The notes beneath the pieces are model-generated. The model did no database searches. It was not told the DNA's origin and saw only the letters and a list, made by a program, of their open reading frames with translations. Shown here piece by piece: positions 1-9,861 of a stretch of DNA of 64,000 nucleotides. The position numbers and the translations under genes are program-made. Positions within the stretch are counted from its first letter, which is position 1, and the number at the start of each line of letters is the position of its first letter. Source of the stretch: Streptomyces sp. SCSIO 30461 (GTDB lineage: Bacteria > Actinomycetota > Actinomycetes > Streptomycetales > Streptomycetaceae); contig NZ_CP146101.1 of assembly GCF_037023745.1 (NCBI RefSeq), positions 5,014,001 to 5,078,000 on the forward strand, written 5' to 3'.

Positions 1-89
1 GTACTACCGGACGATCCGTCCATTGCCGGAGGGAGTCACTCCTCGGGTCGTAGGTGCCTCACGGGCCACGGCGGCCGCGCGGGTACGAG

Positions 90-114
90 GCGGAGGTGCA
101 CCCGGCACCTCCGC
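90..114 (-). terminator. Hairpin terminator after the rib-his operon
   Basis: A perfect 10-bp inverted repeat (GCGGAGGTGC and its complement) flanks a 5-base loop, 39 bases after the stop codon of the PH-domain gene. There is no clear U tract, which is common for Streptomyces terminators. It most likely ends the rib-his transcript on the minus strand. Confidence 0.5.
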
Positions 115-152
115 GTCAAGGGTAATCATGCCCCTGCCTCGCCGGGCAGGCC

Positions 153-629
153 TCAGCCGTGCTCCGTATCGGTACCGCGCGCGTCGGTGAGTGCGCGCAG
201 GGCCCGCGCGTCCCGGATGGCATGGTGCCGGGCGATTCCGGGCTGGATGCCGAGTACGGGCAGGCTGGTGCCGTCACTCAGGTCGAGGAACACCCAGGGG
301 TCACCCGGACGGAGGTTGACCCGGAGGATCTCCGCCCAGTCGAGCCGTCGGCTGCGGGTGAGGTTCACCACGGTCACGCCCTGCTCGTCGGCGACGACTT
401 TGGGGCGGCTGAGGAGGGCCAGCACCCCGAAGAACAGCAGCGCGATGAAGACGAAACTGATCCGCTCCCCCGTGCTGAGCCTCTCCAGGGCGAGGGCGAC
501 GGCCGTGATGACGGCGAACATCACCGCGCCCACGGTCAGCAGGACCGCCCTGGTGCGGGTGGGCCGGAAAGTGACCGGGAGTGTGGGAAGTTCCTGCTGG
601 TCCACGGATGACGAGGAAGACGAAGACAT
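153..629 (-). CDS. PH-domain membrane protein
   Basis: This 158-residue protein has a Ser-rich start, two adjacent hydrophobic segments (about residues 28-48 and 55-72) and a C-terminal part that looks like the bacterial PH fold, with the run KVVADEQGVTVVNL followed by a conserved Trp. It lies 63 bases behind hisG on the same strand, so it is probably the last gene of the operon. Proteins of this type are common behind hisG in Streptomyces, but their role is unknown. A link to histidine synthesis is not shown by the sequence. The ATG at 629 is the only sensible start. Confidence 0.75.
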   Translation of the reverse strand: MSSSSSSSVDQQELPTLPVTFRPTRTRAVLLTVGAVMFAVITAVALALERLSTGERISFVFIALLFFGVLALLSRPKVVADEQGVTVVNLTRSRRLDWAEILRVNLRPGDPWVFLDLSDGTSLPVLGIQPGIARHHAIRDARALRALTDARGTDTEHG

Positions 630-692
630 CGGATTCCGCTGTGCTCTCTGCGCTGTGTGCTGTACGCGCTGTCCGCTGTGTGCTGTACGCGC

Positions 693-1541
693 TCAGAGGC
701 GGCAGGCGTGGATCGCCGTGGTCAGGATCGCACGTGCACCCAGCGCGTACAGATCGTCCATGACGCGCTGTGCCTCCTTGGCGGGGACCATGGCGCGCAC
801 CGCGACCCAGCCCTCGTGGTGCAGCGGGGACACGGTCGGCGATTCCAGGCCCGGGGTGAGGGCGACCGCCTGCTCCAGGTGCTCGACCCGGCAGTCGTAG
901 TCCATCATCACGTAGGAGCGGGCGACCAGGACCCCCTGGAGGCGGCGCAGGAACTGCTCGACCTTCGGGTCGCCGGCCTCCGCGCCGGTGCGGCGGATGA
1001 CCACCGCCTCCGAGGTGAGAATGGGGTCACCGATCACGGCGAGTCCCGCGTTGCGCAGGCTGGTGCCGGTCTCCACCACGTCGGCGATGATCTGGGCGAC
1101 GCCCAGCTCGATCGCGGTCTCGACGGCGCCGTCGAGGTGGACGACGGAGGCGTCGATGCCGTTGTCCGCGAGGTGCTTGGCCACGATGCCCTCGTACGAG
1201 GTGGCGATCGTCAGTCCGCCGAAGCCCTCGACGCCGCTCGCGGTGCCGGGCTTGGTGGCGTAGCGGAAGGTGGAGCGGGCGAATCCGAGCTGGAGGATCT
1301 CCTCGGCGCCGGCGCCCGAGTCGAGAAGCAGGTCGCGGCCTGTGATGCCGATGTCGAGACGGCCCGAGCTGACGTAGATCGCGATGTCGCGCGGGCGCAG
1401 GTAGAAGAACTCGACCTCGTTCTCCGGGTCGACCAGGACGAGTTCCTTGGAGTCTTTGCGCTGGAGGTAACCCGCCTCATGGAGCATCTCCCCCGCAGGT
1501 CCGGAGAGTGAACCCTTGTTGGGAACGGCGATGCGCAGCAT
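693..1541 (-). CDS. hisG: ATP phosphoribosyltransferase, HisG long form
   Basis: HisG catalyses the first step of histidine synthesis, joining ATP and PRPP to give phosphoribosyl-ATP. The 282-residue length is that of the long, self-sufficient form with a C-terminal regulatory domain, so no HisZ partner is needed. The N terminus MLRIAVPNKGSL and the PRPP-binding stretch DVVETGTSLRNA (residues 154-165) are typical. It follows hisE by 84 bases. Its C-terminal domain is the family's site of histidine feedback inhibition. Its place behind the riboflavin genes, far from the main his cluster, is the usual Streptomyces arrangement. Confidence 0.97.
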   Translation of the reverse strand: MLRIAVPNKGSLSGPAGEMLHEAGYLQRKDSKELVLVDPENEVEFFYLRPRDIAIYVSSGRLDIGITGRDLLLDSGAGAEEILQLGFARSTFRYATKPGTASGVEGFGGLTIATSYEGIVAKHLADNGIDASVVHLDGAVETAIELGVAQIIADVVETGTSLRNAGLAVIGDPILTSEAVVIRRTGAEAGDPKVEQFLRRLQGVLVARSYVMMDYDCRVEHLEQAVALTPGLESPTVSPLHHEGWVAVRAMVPAKEAQRVMDDLYALGARAILTTAIHACRL

Positions 1542-1625
1542 GGGGCGGGCTTCCTTCGGTGCGTAGGAACGTGCGTGGTGCGTGTGTCGTGCCGTGGGTG
1601 CCGGCGGTGTTCGGATCGAGGCTGC

Positions 1626-1898
1626 TCAGAGGTGTGCGTAGACGTCGTCCAGGGAGATCCCGCGGGCAACCATCATCACCTGGACGTGGTACAGCAGCTG
1701 AGAGATCTCCTCGGCCGCCGCCTCCTTGCCCTCGTACTCGGCGGCCATCCAGACTTCGGCGGCCTCCTCGACGACCTTCTTGCCGATGGCATGGACGCCC
1801 TTGCCCACGAGCTCGGCGGTGCGGGAGGTGGCGGGATCGCCGTTGGCTGCCTTGTGCTGGAGCTCGGTGAAGAGCTCCTCGAACGTCTTCTTGGACAT
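1626..1898 (-). CDS. hisE: Phosphoribosyl-ATP pyrophosphatase
   Basis: HisE removes pyrophosphate from phosphoribosyl-ATP, the second step of histidine synthesis. The 90-residue protein is a single all-alpha MazG-like domain. The metal-binding helix carrying [16 protein letters not shown] is visible at about residues 41-57. In many bacteria it is fused to HisI, but here it stands alone, as in other actinobacteria. It starts at an ATG 33 bases after ribH and is followed by hisG, so the first two histidine steps are encoded together. Confidence 0.96.
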   Translation of the reverse strand: MSKKTFEELFTELQHKAANGDPATSRTAELVGKGVHAIGKKVVEEAAEVWMAAEYEGKEAAAEEISQLLYHVQVMMVARGISLDDVYAHL

Positions 1899-1931
1899 GG
1901 TGGTCCCACCCTACGCGGAAGTGGGTCCTCC

Positions 1932-2417
1932 TCAACGCCAGGGTTCAGATACTGAACGGAGGGTCGCCGCCGTGGCCACAGCGGCGGTCACCGCCTCGTG
2001 CCCCTTGTCCTCGTTGGAGCCATCCAGACCCGCGCGGTCGAGGGCCTGCGCCTCGGTGTCGCAGGTGAGCACACCGAACCCGACGGGGACGCCTGTGTCG
2101 ATCGAGACCTGGGTGAGGCCGTGGGTGACGCCCTGGCACACGTACTCGAAGTGGGGCGTACCACCCCGGATGACGACCCCGAGAGCCACGATCGCGTCAT
2201 AGCCGCGGCCCGCGAGCACCTTGGCGACGACCGGGAGTTCGAAGCTGCCGGGGACCCGCAGCAAGGTCGGCTCGTCGATGCCGAGCTCGTGCAACGCGCG
2301 CAGGGCGCCGTCGACGAGGCCGTCCATGATCTTCTCGTGCCACTGGGCCGCGATCACGGCCACGCGGAGGTCTCCGCAGTTGCGTACGGACAGTTCGGGT
2401 GCGCCCTTGCCGCTCAC
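1932..2417 (-). CDS. ribH: 6,7-dimethyl-8-ribityllumazine synthase
   Basis: RibH condenses 5-amino-6-ribitylaminouracil with dihydroxybutanone phosphate to make lumazine, the substrate of riboflavin synthase. The 161-residue length, the [13 protein letters not shown] segment and the [13 protein letters not shown] segment are characteristic. The GTG start at 2417 is chosen because an AGGAGA ribosome site lies six bases before it. A 99-base gap separates it from ribBA, and that gap carries an imperfect direct duplication. The C terminus (about residues 139-161) is more variable than the core. Confidence 0.97.
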   Translation of the reverse strand: MSGKGAPELSVRNCGDLRVAVIAAQWHEKIMDGLVDGALRALHELGIDEPTLLRVPGSFELPVVAKVLAGRGYDAIVALGVVIRGGTPHFEYVCQGVTHGLTQVSIDTGVPVGFGVLTCDTEAQALDRAGLDGSNEDKGHEAVTAAVATAATLRSVSEPWR

Positions 2418-2447
2418 GTTTCTCCTTGGATCTCAGGTGGTGCCGTT

Positions 2448-2505
2448 GATGCTGTCGGTTCTTGGGGGTGTCGGCTGATGCCGTTGGTGCCTGGGGGCGT
2501 CGACG
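2448..2505. repeat. Imperfect 29-bp tandem duplication
   Basis: Two adjacent 29-base units, 2448-2476 and 2477-2505, each start GATGC and share the core TGGGGG(T/C)GTCG. They fill most of the gap between ribBA and ribH. The function, if any, is unknown. They could be a remnant of slippage. Confidence 0.5.
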
Positions 2506-2516
2506 CTGTGCTGCCG

Positions 2517-3838
<1,322 letters not shown>

Positions 3839-3842
<4 letters not shown>

Positions 3843-4495
3843 GCTGCCGCTCCTTCCAGTCCTTCGAGGGCAGGAGCGGTGCGGGACCGCTGCCACCAGT
3901 CGCGCAGGCCCCACAGGACCAGCACGCCGTAGATCACATAAACGAATCCGGAGAAGACGTAGCCGTTCGCGAAGTTGAGCGGTACGCCGACGAGGTCGAC
4001 CAGCAGCCAGGCGAACCAGAATTCGACCATTCCGCGAGCCTGGGCGTACATCGCCACGAGCGTGCCGACAAAGATGTACGCGTCGGGCCACGGGTCCCAG
4101 GACAGACTGGGATACAGGGTGAAGAGTCCGCCGACGACGAGGGTGCCGAGCAGCGCGGCCCCGGCCATCACCGCCCGCTCCCCCCAGGTCGCGAAGCGGA
4201 CGGCGATCGCACCGTCCCGCTCCTGCCTGTGGCCCCGGCTCCACTGCCGCCAGCCCCAGACGGCGACGCCCATCACCACGAGCTGCTTGCCCGCGCTCCC
4301 GGTGAGGTGGGAGGTGGCGAAGGCGGCGAAGAGGATGAGTCCGGAGGCGAACTGGACGGGCCAGGTCCACACCGAGCGGCGCCAGCCGAGCGCGAGGGCC
4401 GTGAGACCGATGAGGTTGCCGGTCATGTCCGACCACTTGATGTGCTGGCCGAAGGCGGTGAACGCCTCGGCGTTCAGCCAGTCCAGGGAGCTCAC
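3839..4495 (-). CDS. ribM: PnuC-family transporter, probably riboflavin importer RibM
   Basis: This 218-residue integral membrane protein has about seven hydrophobic helices and belongs to the PnuC family, whose members take up nicotinamide riboside, riboflavin or thiamine without ATP. The sequence motif [16 protein letters not shown] is PnuC-like. The specificity is inferred from context: it lies inside the riboflavin operon under an FMN riboswitch, translationally coupled to ribE (GTGA overlap) and to ribBA (ATGA overlap). PnuC-type RibM is a known riboflavin importer in Streptomyces and Corynebacterium. The start is GTG. An alternative call is a nicotinamide riboside transporter, which the location makes less likely. 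Confidence 0.88.
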
Positions 4496-5148
4496 CGGGC
4501 GCTCTCTCCGGTGCCGGGGCCCGCTCCCGTGATCGTGCCCGGGCTCGTACCCGCGTCCGGGCGGGTGCCGAGCAGTCGCTCGACGTACTTGGCGATCACG
4601 TCCACTTCGAGATTGACCGGGTCGCCAGGCTGCTTGATGCCGAGCGTGGTCAGCGCGAGGGTGGTGGGGATCAGACTGATGGTGAAGTAGTCGGCACCGG
4701 CCTCGACCACGGTGAGGCTGACCCCGTCGACGGTGACGGAGCCCTTCTCCACGACATAGCGCGCGAGTTCCTGCGGCAGGGAGATCCTCACGAGCTCCCA
4801 GTTCTCGGAGAGTGTGCGCCGCACGATGGTGCCGGTGCCGTCCACGTGTCCCTGCACGATGTGCCCGCCGAACCTGCCGTCGGCCACCATCGGCCGCTCC
4901 AGGTTGACCCGGGCGCCGGCGGTAAGCGCACCCAGACTGGAGCGCTTCAGCGTCTCGGCCATCACATCGGCGGTGAACTCTCCGTCGGCTGTCTCCACGA
5001 CCGTCAGGCAGACGCCGTTCACGGCGATGGAGTCGCCGTGCTTCGCACCTTCGGTGACCAGGGGGCCGCGGAGGCGGAAGCGGGAGGCGTCGTCGAGTTC
5101 CTCGACGTCGGTGACCTCACCCAGCTCTTCGACGATTCCGGTGAACAC
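4492..5148 (-). CDS. ribE: Riboflavin synthase alpha chain
   Basis: Riboflavin synthase dismutates two lumazine molecules to give riboflavin and the ribityl uracil precursor. The 218-residue protein has the standard start [12 protein letters not shown] and two tandem lumazine-binding barrel domains (about 1-95 and 97-190). The C-terminal 20 residues are a Gly/Pro/Thr-rich tail not needed for the fold. The GTG start directly follows the ribD stop codon with no spacer. The gene overlaps ribM by four bases. Confidence 0.96.
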   Translation of the reverse strand: MFTGIVEELGEVTDVEELDDASRFRLRGPLVTEGAKHGDSIAVNGVCLTVVETADGEFTADVMAETLKRSSLGALTAGARVNLERPMVADGRFGGHIVQGHVDGTGTIVRRTLSENWELVRISLPQELARYVVEKGSVTVDGVSLTVVEAGADYFTISLIPTTLALTTLGIKQPGDPVNLEVDVIAKYVERLLGTRPDAGTSPGTITGAGPGTGESAR

Positions 5149-6231
5149 TCAAGCTCCCTTGGGGACAGTCGCGGTGATCCGCAGATCGGGGCCGATACGG
5201 ACGGTCTCGGTCATGTCGAGCCGCAACGCTTCGCTGATGGTGGAGATTCCGGCCTCGGCGAGTACCTGGCGGCCGGCACCGAGGAATACGGGCGCGAGGT
5301 AGCCGATGACTCGGTCGACCGCTCCCGCGGCGATGAAGGACCCGGCCAGGGTCGGTCCGCCTTCGAGGAGTACGGAGCGGACACCGCGTCCGTACAGCTC
5401 GTCGAGCAGGGCACGGACGCCGATACCGGCCTCGTCCGCGCTCAGCCGGGCGATGTCGGCACCGGGCAGATGCCGGGTGTCGGCGTGCTCGCCGGTGACG
5501 ATCAGGGTGGGCGCGGCGTCGTCCAGCACCCGGGCGGTCGGCCGGACACTCGCGTTGGTGTCGAGCACCACGCGCAGCGGCTGGGTGGCGCCTTCGACAC
5601 CGCGCACGGCGAGATGGGGGTCGTCGGCGCGCAGGGTTCCGGAGCCGACGACCACCGCGTCGGCCTCGGCACGCAGCCGGTGCACGTCGGCGCGCGACTC
5701 GGGCGAGGTGATCCAGCGGCTGGTGCCGTCGGCGGCGGCGCTCCGGCCGTCGAGCGTGGCGGCGTACTTCCACACGACATGGGGCCTGCCGAGGCGCGCG
5801 GAGGTGAGCCAGGCGACGTTGCCTTCCTCGGCCTCGTCGCCGAGCAGGCCCTGCTCCACCCCGACGCCCGCGGACCGGAGGGTCCCGGCGCCGCCGGTCG
5901 CCTGTGGGTTGGGGTCGGCCACCGCGTACACGACGCGGGCGATCCCGGCCTCGACCAGGGCCTGGGCACAGGGGCCGGTGCGGCCGGTGTGGTTGCAGGG
6001 TTCGAGGCTGACGTAGGCGGTGCCGCCCCGGGCGCGTTCGCCCGCCGCGCGCAGGGCGTGGATCTCGGCGTGCGGGCCTCCGGCACGCTGATGGTAGCCC
6101 TCGCCCACGGTCGCTCCGGAGGCGTCGGTGATGACACATCCCACGACGGGGTTGGGGCTGGTGGAGCCGAGTGCGCGGGCGGCGAGCTCGATGGCTCGGC
6201 GCATGGCGCTGATGTCGGCTGCGGTGGCCAC
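5149..6231 (-). CDS. ribD: Bifunctional riboflavin deaminase/reductase
   Basis: RibD deaminates and then reduces the first pyrimidine intermediate of riboflavin synthesis. The N-terminal deaminase has its zinc site in PHAEIHAL and [12 protein letters not shown]. The C-terminal RibD reductase domain starts near residue 155 and contains the segment [11 protein letters not shown]. The GTG at 6231 is taken as the start because an AGGAGG ribosome site lies six bases upstream and the product (360 residues) then begins at the family position. A longer reading to 6300 would add 23 residues of unlikely composition. It is the first gene of the operon. Confidence 0.95.
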   Translation of the reverse strand: MATAADISAMRRAIELAARALGSTSPNPVVGCVITDASGATVGEGYHQRAGGPHAEIHALRAAGERARGGTAYVSLEPCNHTGRTGPCAQALVEAGIARVVYAVADPNPQATGGAGTLRSAGVGVEQGLLGDEAEEGNVAWLTSARLGRPHVVWKYAATLDGRSAAADGTSRWITSPESRADVHRLRAEADAVVVGSGTLRADDPHLAVRGVEGATQPLRVVLDTNASVRPTARVLDDAAPTLIVTGEHADTRHLPGADIARLSADEAGIGVRALLDELYGRGVRSVLLEGGPTLAGSFIAAGAVDRVIGYLAPVFLGAGRQVLAEAGISTISEALRLDMTETVRIGPDLRITATVPKGA

Positions 6232-6660
6232 CCGGTCCTCCTGCCTCTTCGGGCACGGACTCCGGGGGCTGTCGTCGATCGAACGACAGAGCAAGCGCAC
6301 GATGCCCTGGAGGAAACGCCGGGTCGCGGTACCGGTCGCCGCTGAGGACGATCGACCGCAGACGGCCGACGGACCGCAAGGGTCGCCCGCCGCGCACTGC
6401 CTCCCATCCGGACTTTCACCGTCGGTCCAGGAATTTCACCTGGTCAACCGGCCGCTGGATGCGGACGGGTCGCGGACTATAACCGCCGGTTCGGAATTAC
6501 ACCGACCCCGGAGTGCGCTGCTGCTGATACAGGGAAAGTGTGCCACGCCGGGCAGTGGACCAAGCGGGTGACGCCCTGTGTCCTGGCTCACAGGGGCGGT
6601 CGGGCGAGCATGCGTCCGACGGGCACGGACGCCGGGTACGGCCTTGTTGACCGTACTGGT
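6232..6660. other. Leader and promoter region of the riboflavin operon
   Basis: This 429-base stretch holds the FMN riboswitch (6396-6515), a 160-base linker to ribD and about 140 bases of upstream sequence ending exactly at the IS element. On the minus strand a TTGGTC element near 6560 and a CACACT element about 17 bases on could be a promoter, but the match is weak. Confidence 0.5.
6396..6515 (-). promoter_or_regulatory. FMN riboswitch (RFN element)
   Basis: On the minus strand this region carries the highly conserved RFN blocks in order: CTCCGGGGTCGGTGTAATTC, then CCGAACCGGCGG, a variable arm, then GACCAGGTGAAATTCCTGG and GACGGTGAAAGTCCGGATGG. These form the multi-helix junction that binds FMN. 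When FMN is bound, riboswitches of this class lower expression of downstream riboflavin genes. It lies about 165 bases before ribD, so it should control the whole ribD-to-ribH transcript, with possible read-through to hisE and hisG. Confidence 0.97.
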
Positions 6661-6675
6661 CTAGTAGATTGTCGC
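6661..6675 (+). repeat. Left terminal inverted repeat of the IS
   Basis: CTAGTAGATTGTCGC is the exact complement of 7911-7925. The similarity goes on for a few more bases (…CTTAG against …CTAAG). Confidence 0.9.
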
Positions 6676-6678
6676 GGC

Positions 6679-7386
6679 TTAGTTTTGCTGTGTGGTTGGG
6701 TAGAGGTGGCGTAGTTTCACGCGTGCGTCGTCGGTGGTGAAGTGCCAGTCGACTTGGCGCTGGTTGCTGTTGGTGTGCTGCTGCCAGGCGGCGAGTTCGG
6801 TGTTGAGCACGGTGAGGTCGTCGATGCGGCGGTCCAGGCACTGGCGGGTGAGCGCGGAGAGCTCGATCTCGGCGATGTTGAGCCAGGACCCGTGTTTGGG
6901 GGTGTGGTGGATTTCCAGGCGCTGGGCCAGCGCGAAGGCTTTCCCCGGGTCGAACGCCTCGTAGAGCGAGGCGGTGGTGTGGGTGTTGAGGTTGTCCATC
7001 ACCAGCACGACCGTGGCGGCGTCGGGATAGTCCACGGTCAGCAGGTGTTCGACCTGGTGCGCCCAGTCGACCTTGGTCCGGCGGGGCTGGGCATCCACGC
7101 GTCGCCATCCGCGCAGCGGTTCAACCCAGCAGAAGATCGAGCAGGTCCCCGAGCGGACGTACTCGTTGTCCTCGCGGCGGTCACGGCCGGGCCGCGGGGG
7201 AAGCGGATCGCGGACGTGGCCGAGCAGCTGGTACGGCTTCTCGTCCATGCACACCACCGGACGCGCCGGGTCATAGGGCCGGGCATAGACGGCCAGCACG
7301 TCTTCCATCCGGGCCGCGAACTGCGCGTTCGCTCGTGGCGGGATGGTCCAGCACTTCTTCAGGTGAGGACGCAGTTCCGTTTTTTT
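6679..7386 (-). CDS. IS630 transposase, orfB part (DDE domain)
   Basis: This frame encodes the catalytic DDE domain of the transposase. The acidic residues are visible in MDEKPYQ, in LVMDNLNTH and in SWLNIAEIE, matching the D, D and E of the IS630-Tc1 superfamily. It has no start signal of its own and is expected to be made as the second half of a frameshift product. A -1 shift at 7380-7389 joins it to orfA for a fused protein of about 383 residues, close to the family size. It ends TAA 18 bases inside the left end of the element. Confidence 0.88.
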   Translation of the reverse strand, partial: KKTELRPHLKKCWTIPPRANAQFAARMEDVLAVYARPYDPARPVVCMDEKPYQLLGHVRDPLPPRPGRDRREDNEYVRSGTCSIFCWVEPLRGWRRVDAQPRRTKVDWAHQVEHLLTVDYPDAATVVLVMDNLNTHTTASLYEAFDPGKAFALAQRLEIHHTPKHGSWLNIAEIELSALTRQCLDRRIDDLTVLNTELAAWQQHTNSNQRQVDWHFTTDDARVKLRHLYPTTQQN

Positions 7387-7829
7387 AAAACCCGGCCGAT
7401 CGTGGAGTGGTCCAGGTTCGGGATGTCCTCGATCAGCGCCACGTGCCTCTCCAGCAGGCGCAGCGACCACCGGGCATGGCCCTTGGGCGGTGTCGAGCAG
7501 GCCAGCGCGATCAGCCTCGCCTCGACCTCACCGGTCACCGGGGAGGGCACCGGGGGGCAGGCGCGTTCCTTCCGGCCGACCGTGGCCCACACATCGCCGC
7601 CGGTCTCCGCGTACCGCTTCGAGACCAGCCGGACCGACTCGCACGACACCCCGACCCGGTCCGCGATCACCGCCCGCGGATCGACCTCGCCGACCGACGT
7701 ATCCAGCGCGAGCAACACCCGCGCCCGTCTGATCATCGACGCGCTGCGGACTCCCGTCGTGGTCACCCGCACCAACGCCTGACGATCCTCAGCACTCAAG
7801 GCAACCGGATACTTCTTTTGTGACGACAT
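7359..7829 (-). CDS. IS630 transposase, orfA part (HTH domain)
   Basis: This frame encodes the DNA-binding half, with a helix-turn-helix region around residues 17-75 (the run [10 protein letters not shown], then [21 protein letters not shown]). It begins at the ATG at 7829 and ends a few codons past the slippery run, so translation without frameshifting gives a 156-residue protein that stops without the catalytic domain. In many two-frame elements such a product acts as a repressor of transposition. That is a family inference and is not shown here. The slippery site carries a TTA leucine codon, rare in Streptomyces. Confidence 0.85.
   Translation of the reverse strand: MSSQKKYPVALSAEDRQALVRVTTTGVRSASMIRRARVLLALDTSVGEVDPRAVIADRVGVSCESVRLVSKRYAETGGDVWATVGRKERACPPVPSPVTGEVEARLIALACSTPPKGHARWSLRLLERHVALIEDIPNLDHSTIGRVLKKRNCVLT
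7380..7389 (-). other. -1 ribosomal frameshift site
   Basis: On the minus strand the sequence reads GGTTTTAAAAAAACGG. It holds two overlapping canonical X-XXY-YYZ heptamers in the orfA frame, U-UUA-AAA (7389-7383) and A-AAA-AAA (7386-7380). A shift of -1 here moves ribosomes from orfA into orfB, keeping conserved transposase sequence on both sides. No stimulatory hairpin was worked out. Confidence 0.8.
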
Positions 7830-7910
7830 GGCACCCCCGCCCGGCCGAAGTGAAGCGACGAGGGGAGACTGCCCGACCGTCAACTCCACCAATCAGAGCC
7901 ATACTTAGGT

Positions 7911-7925
7911 GCGACAATCTACTAG
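7911..7925 (-). repeat. Right terminal inverted repeat of the IS
   Basis: GCGACAATCTACTAG, the exact complement of the left end at 6661-6675. Confidence 0.9.
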
Positions 7926-7989
7926 TCCTCTTACCCTCTGCGTGGCTCATCGGCCATCGGTGGGACGAGGCTCGGGGAGGACGGCGCAG

Positions 7990-8511
7990 ATGACGAGCGA
8001 GGGCGTCGCGTCCGATGGGCTGAGGCTGAGCCGCGCACGCTGGGCCGTGGCCGCCGTGTTCTGCGTGCACGGCGCCGTGACCGGAAGTTTCGCCACCCGT
8101 ATCCCCTGGGTCCAGGACCACGCCGGGGTGGGCGCCGGGCTGCTGGGGCTGGCCCTCGCGTTCCCGGCGATCGGGGCTTCGCTCGCGATGCCACTCGCCG
8201 GAGCCGTCAGTCCCAGCGCCCCGGGCGACGAGGCCCCGCCGCGCTTCGCGCTACCGCCGCGATCCGCGCTGGCCATCGGGGCGATCGGCTTCTGCGGAGT
8301 GTTCGCGGACGGGGCGAGCCTCGATTGGTCGGCGGTGCACCTGCGGGACGAGCTCGGTGCGTCAGCCGGTCTCGCCGCCGCCTCCACGACCGCGTTCGCC
8401 CTGACCATGGCGGTGGCGCGGCTGATGGGCGACCGGGTCGTGGACCGCTTCGGGGCCGTCCGTACGGTACGGATCGGCGGGGTGCTCGCCACGGCGGGCG
8501 GGGTTCTCTGA
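7990..8511 (+). pseudogene. MFS transporter with internal deletion
   Basis: The first 65 or so residues (RWAVAAVFCVHG, then FATRIPWVQDHAG) match the first helices of actinobacterial MFS efflux proteins. The text then jumps in frame, at about residue 75, to the seventh-to-eighth helix region (APPRFALPPRSAL, then FADGASLDWSAVHLRDE) and stops at 173 residues. A full protein of this type is about 400 residues with 12 helices, so helices two to six and the last two or three are missing. An in-frame deletion plus 3' loss is the simplest reading. The ATG at 7990 has an upstream GGGGAGGA. The IS lies only 64 bases before it. Confidence 0.75.
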
Positions 8512-8544
8512 CTCCCCCGCCGCCGACCGTGCCGGGGTGGCTGC

Positions 8545-9786
8545 TCAGCCCGTCGCGAGGTCATAGGCGTAGTCGGGGGTGAAGCTGCCTGCCGCACCCC
8601 GGCAACCGTCGGACTCACCGGGCAGTTTGATCCACAGGAAGGCGTCGATCCGCGCCTGTCCGGTCCGTGTCGTCGGCGCCTGCCCGAGAGCCCGGCCGCC
8701 CGGGTCGCACCAGGCGCCGGCCCGGGGTGCGCCGTTGCCGTTGCGGCTGGTGTCGATGACGGCACCGAGCCGCGCGGGGCCACCCAGGGCGTCGAGCACC
8801 GCTCTGGCATAGCGCGTCTCATCGGCCGTGCGGTGGAAGTTGGAGACATTGGTGAAGATGCCGTCCCCGCCGGTGGCGGCGCCCGCGGCACGCAGCAGAC
8901 GCGCCATCGTGGCCGGGGAGTGCCATCCCGAGTGCCCCGCGTCGAAGTAGACCTTCGCGCGTGGGTTGGCTGCCTTGAGGATACGGCTCGCCTTCGCCAG
9001 CGCTGCGCTTCGGGCGGCCCTGTCCGCGCTGGACAGGCAGTCGGAGAGGGCGAGCGAGTCGGGTTCGAGCACGACGATGACCGGTGCGGTGCCCAGTCCG
9101 TCGGCGAACTCCCCGATCCAGCGCCCGTACGCGTCCAGATCGGGTGCTCCGCCCTGGGAGGCGCCCCCGCAGTCGCGGTCGGGGATGGCGTACGGGACGA
9201 GGATCGGTACCCGGCCCAGCGCGGCGGCTCCGGAGGTCACGGCACGCACCTCGCCGGTGATCTCGCCGGGGTTGTGGGCGGCGAACCAGACGGCGGCGGG
9301 CCGAGCGGCGATACGGGCCTCGATCAGCGCCCTGCGCGGGTCGCCGCGATGGGCCCGCACCCAGTCGATGACCTGCGAATCCGGGTGCCGGTAGAGCACT
9401 CCGCCGCCGGGTTCCGGAAACGGAGCCGGGGCAGCCGACCGCTTCGGGGCGGACTTCGGCACGGCGCTCGGCGAAGCGCTGGGCGCCGGAGGGGACTTCG
9501 ACGCGGCGGACGGCGCGGGCGAGACGGCCGGGCGCGCGGGCAGCGGTGCCGTGGTGGGTGGCCGTGTCGTCTCGGCCGTGCGGGCCGTGTCCCGGCCGGG
9601 GTCCTCCCCTCCCACCGCGGACACCATTCCCATGGCCGTGCCGACGGCTACCACCGCGGCCGCGGTGCCCACCATGATCCCCCGGCGCGCCGCGCGACGG
9701 CGTTCCCGCCGCTCCGCACGGCGTCGGGTGCGTACGCCTGCCACCGCCCGTTCCCCCCTCGACCTCTTCCGGCAGCCGCCCGTCAT
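8545..9786 (-). CDS. Glycoside hydrolase family 6, membrane-anchored
   Basis: GH6 enzymes are inverting endo- or exo-cellulases. This 413-residue protein has a very basic N terminus (residues 6-36), one hydrophobic helix (about 38-58), a Pro/Ser/Ala-rich linker (about 65-125) and a GH6 catalytic domain. Both family signatures are present: the RDC motif (D205) in VPYAIPDRDCGGAS and the EPDSL motif (D243) in VIVVLEPDSLAL. There is no carbohydrate-binding module. The start at 9786 has a GAAGGA ribosome site. The helix could be a signal peptide, but no clear cleavage site follows it, so anchoring outside the membrane is likely. The substrate is inferred from the family. Confidence 0.9.
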   Translation of the reverse strand: MTGGCRKRSRGERAVAGVRTRRRAERRERRRAARRGIMVGTAAAVVAVGTAMGMVSAVGGEDPGRDTARTAETTRPPTTAPLPARPAVSPAPSAASKSPPAPSASPSAVPKSAPKRSAAPAPFPEPGGGVLYRHPDSQVIDWVRAHRGDPRRALIEARIAARPAAVWFAAHNPGEITGEVRAVTSGAAALGRVPILVPYAIPDRDCGGASQGGAPDLDAYGRWIGEFADGLGTAPVIVVLEPDSLALSDCLSSADRAARSAALAKASRILKAANPRAKVYFDAGHSGWHSPATMARLLRAAGAATGGDGIFTNVSNFHRTADETRYARAVLDALGGPARLGAVIDTSRNGNGAPRAGAWCDPGGRALGQAPTTRTGQARIDAFLWIKLPGESDGCRGAAGSFTPDYAYDLATG

Positions 9787-9861
9787 CCGGTCCTTCGCTC
9801 GTTCTGGGGAAGCCCGGTCCTGGCGGCACCCGGCCGAGCCTAGGACTGGGACGCTGCCTGC

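Larger units (their letters stand above)
6661..7925 (-). mobile_element. IS630-family insertion sequence
   Basis: The element runs between two CTAG tetranucleotides (6661-6664 and 7922-7925). The 15-base ends, CTAGTAGATTGTCGC on the left and its exact complement on the right, are terminal inverted repeats plus target. IS630 elements insert at TA, often within CTAG, which they duplicate. The 1.27-kb length and two overlapping transposase frames fit the family. Both frames point the same way as the riboflavin operon. All catalytic residues and the frameshift site are intact, so the copy may still be active. No second copy is present in this window. Confidence 0.92.

Noticed and set aside
3843..4436. 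An N-terminal extension of ribBA reaching to 4436
   Set aside because: It overlaps ribM in another frame and has Arg/Gly-rich shadow composition. The ATGA-coupled start at 3842 fits the family.
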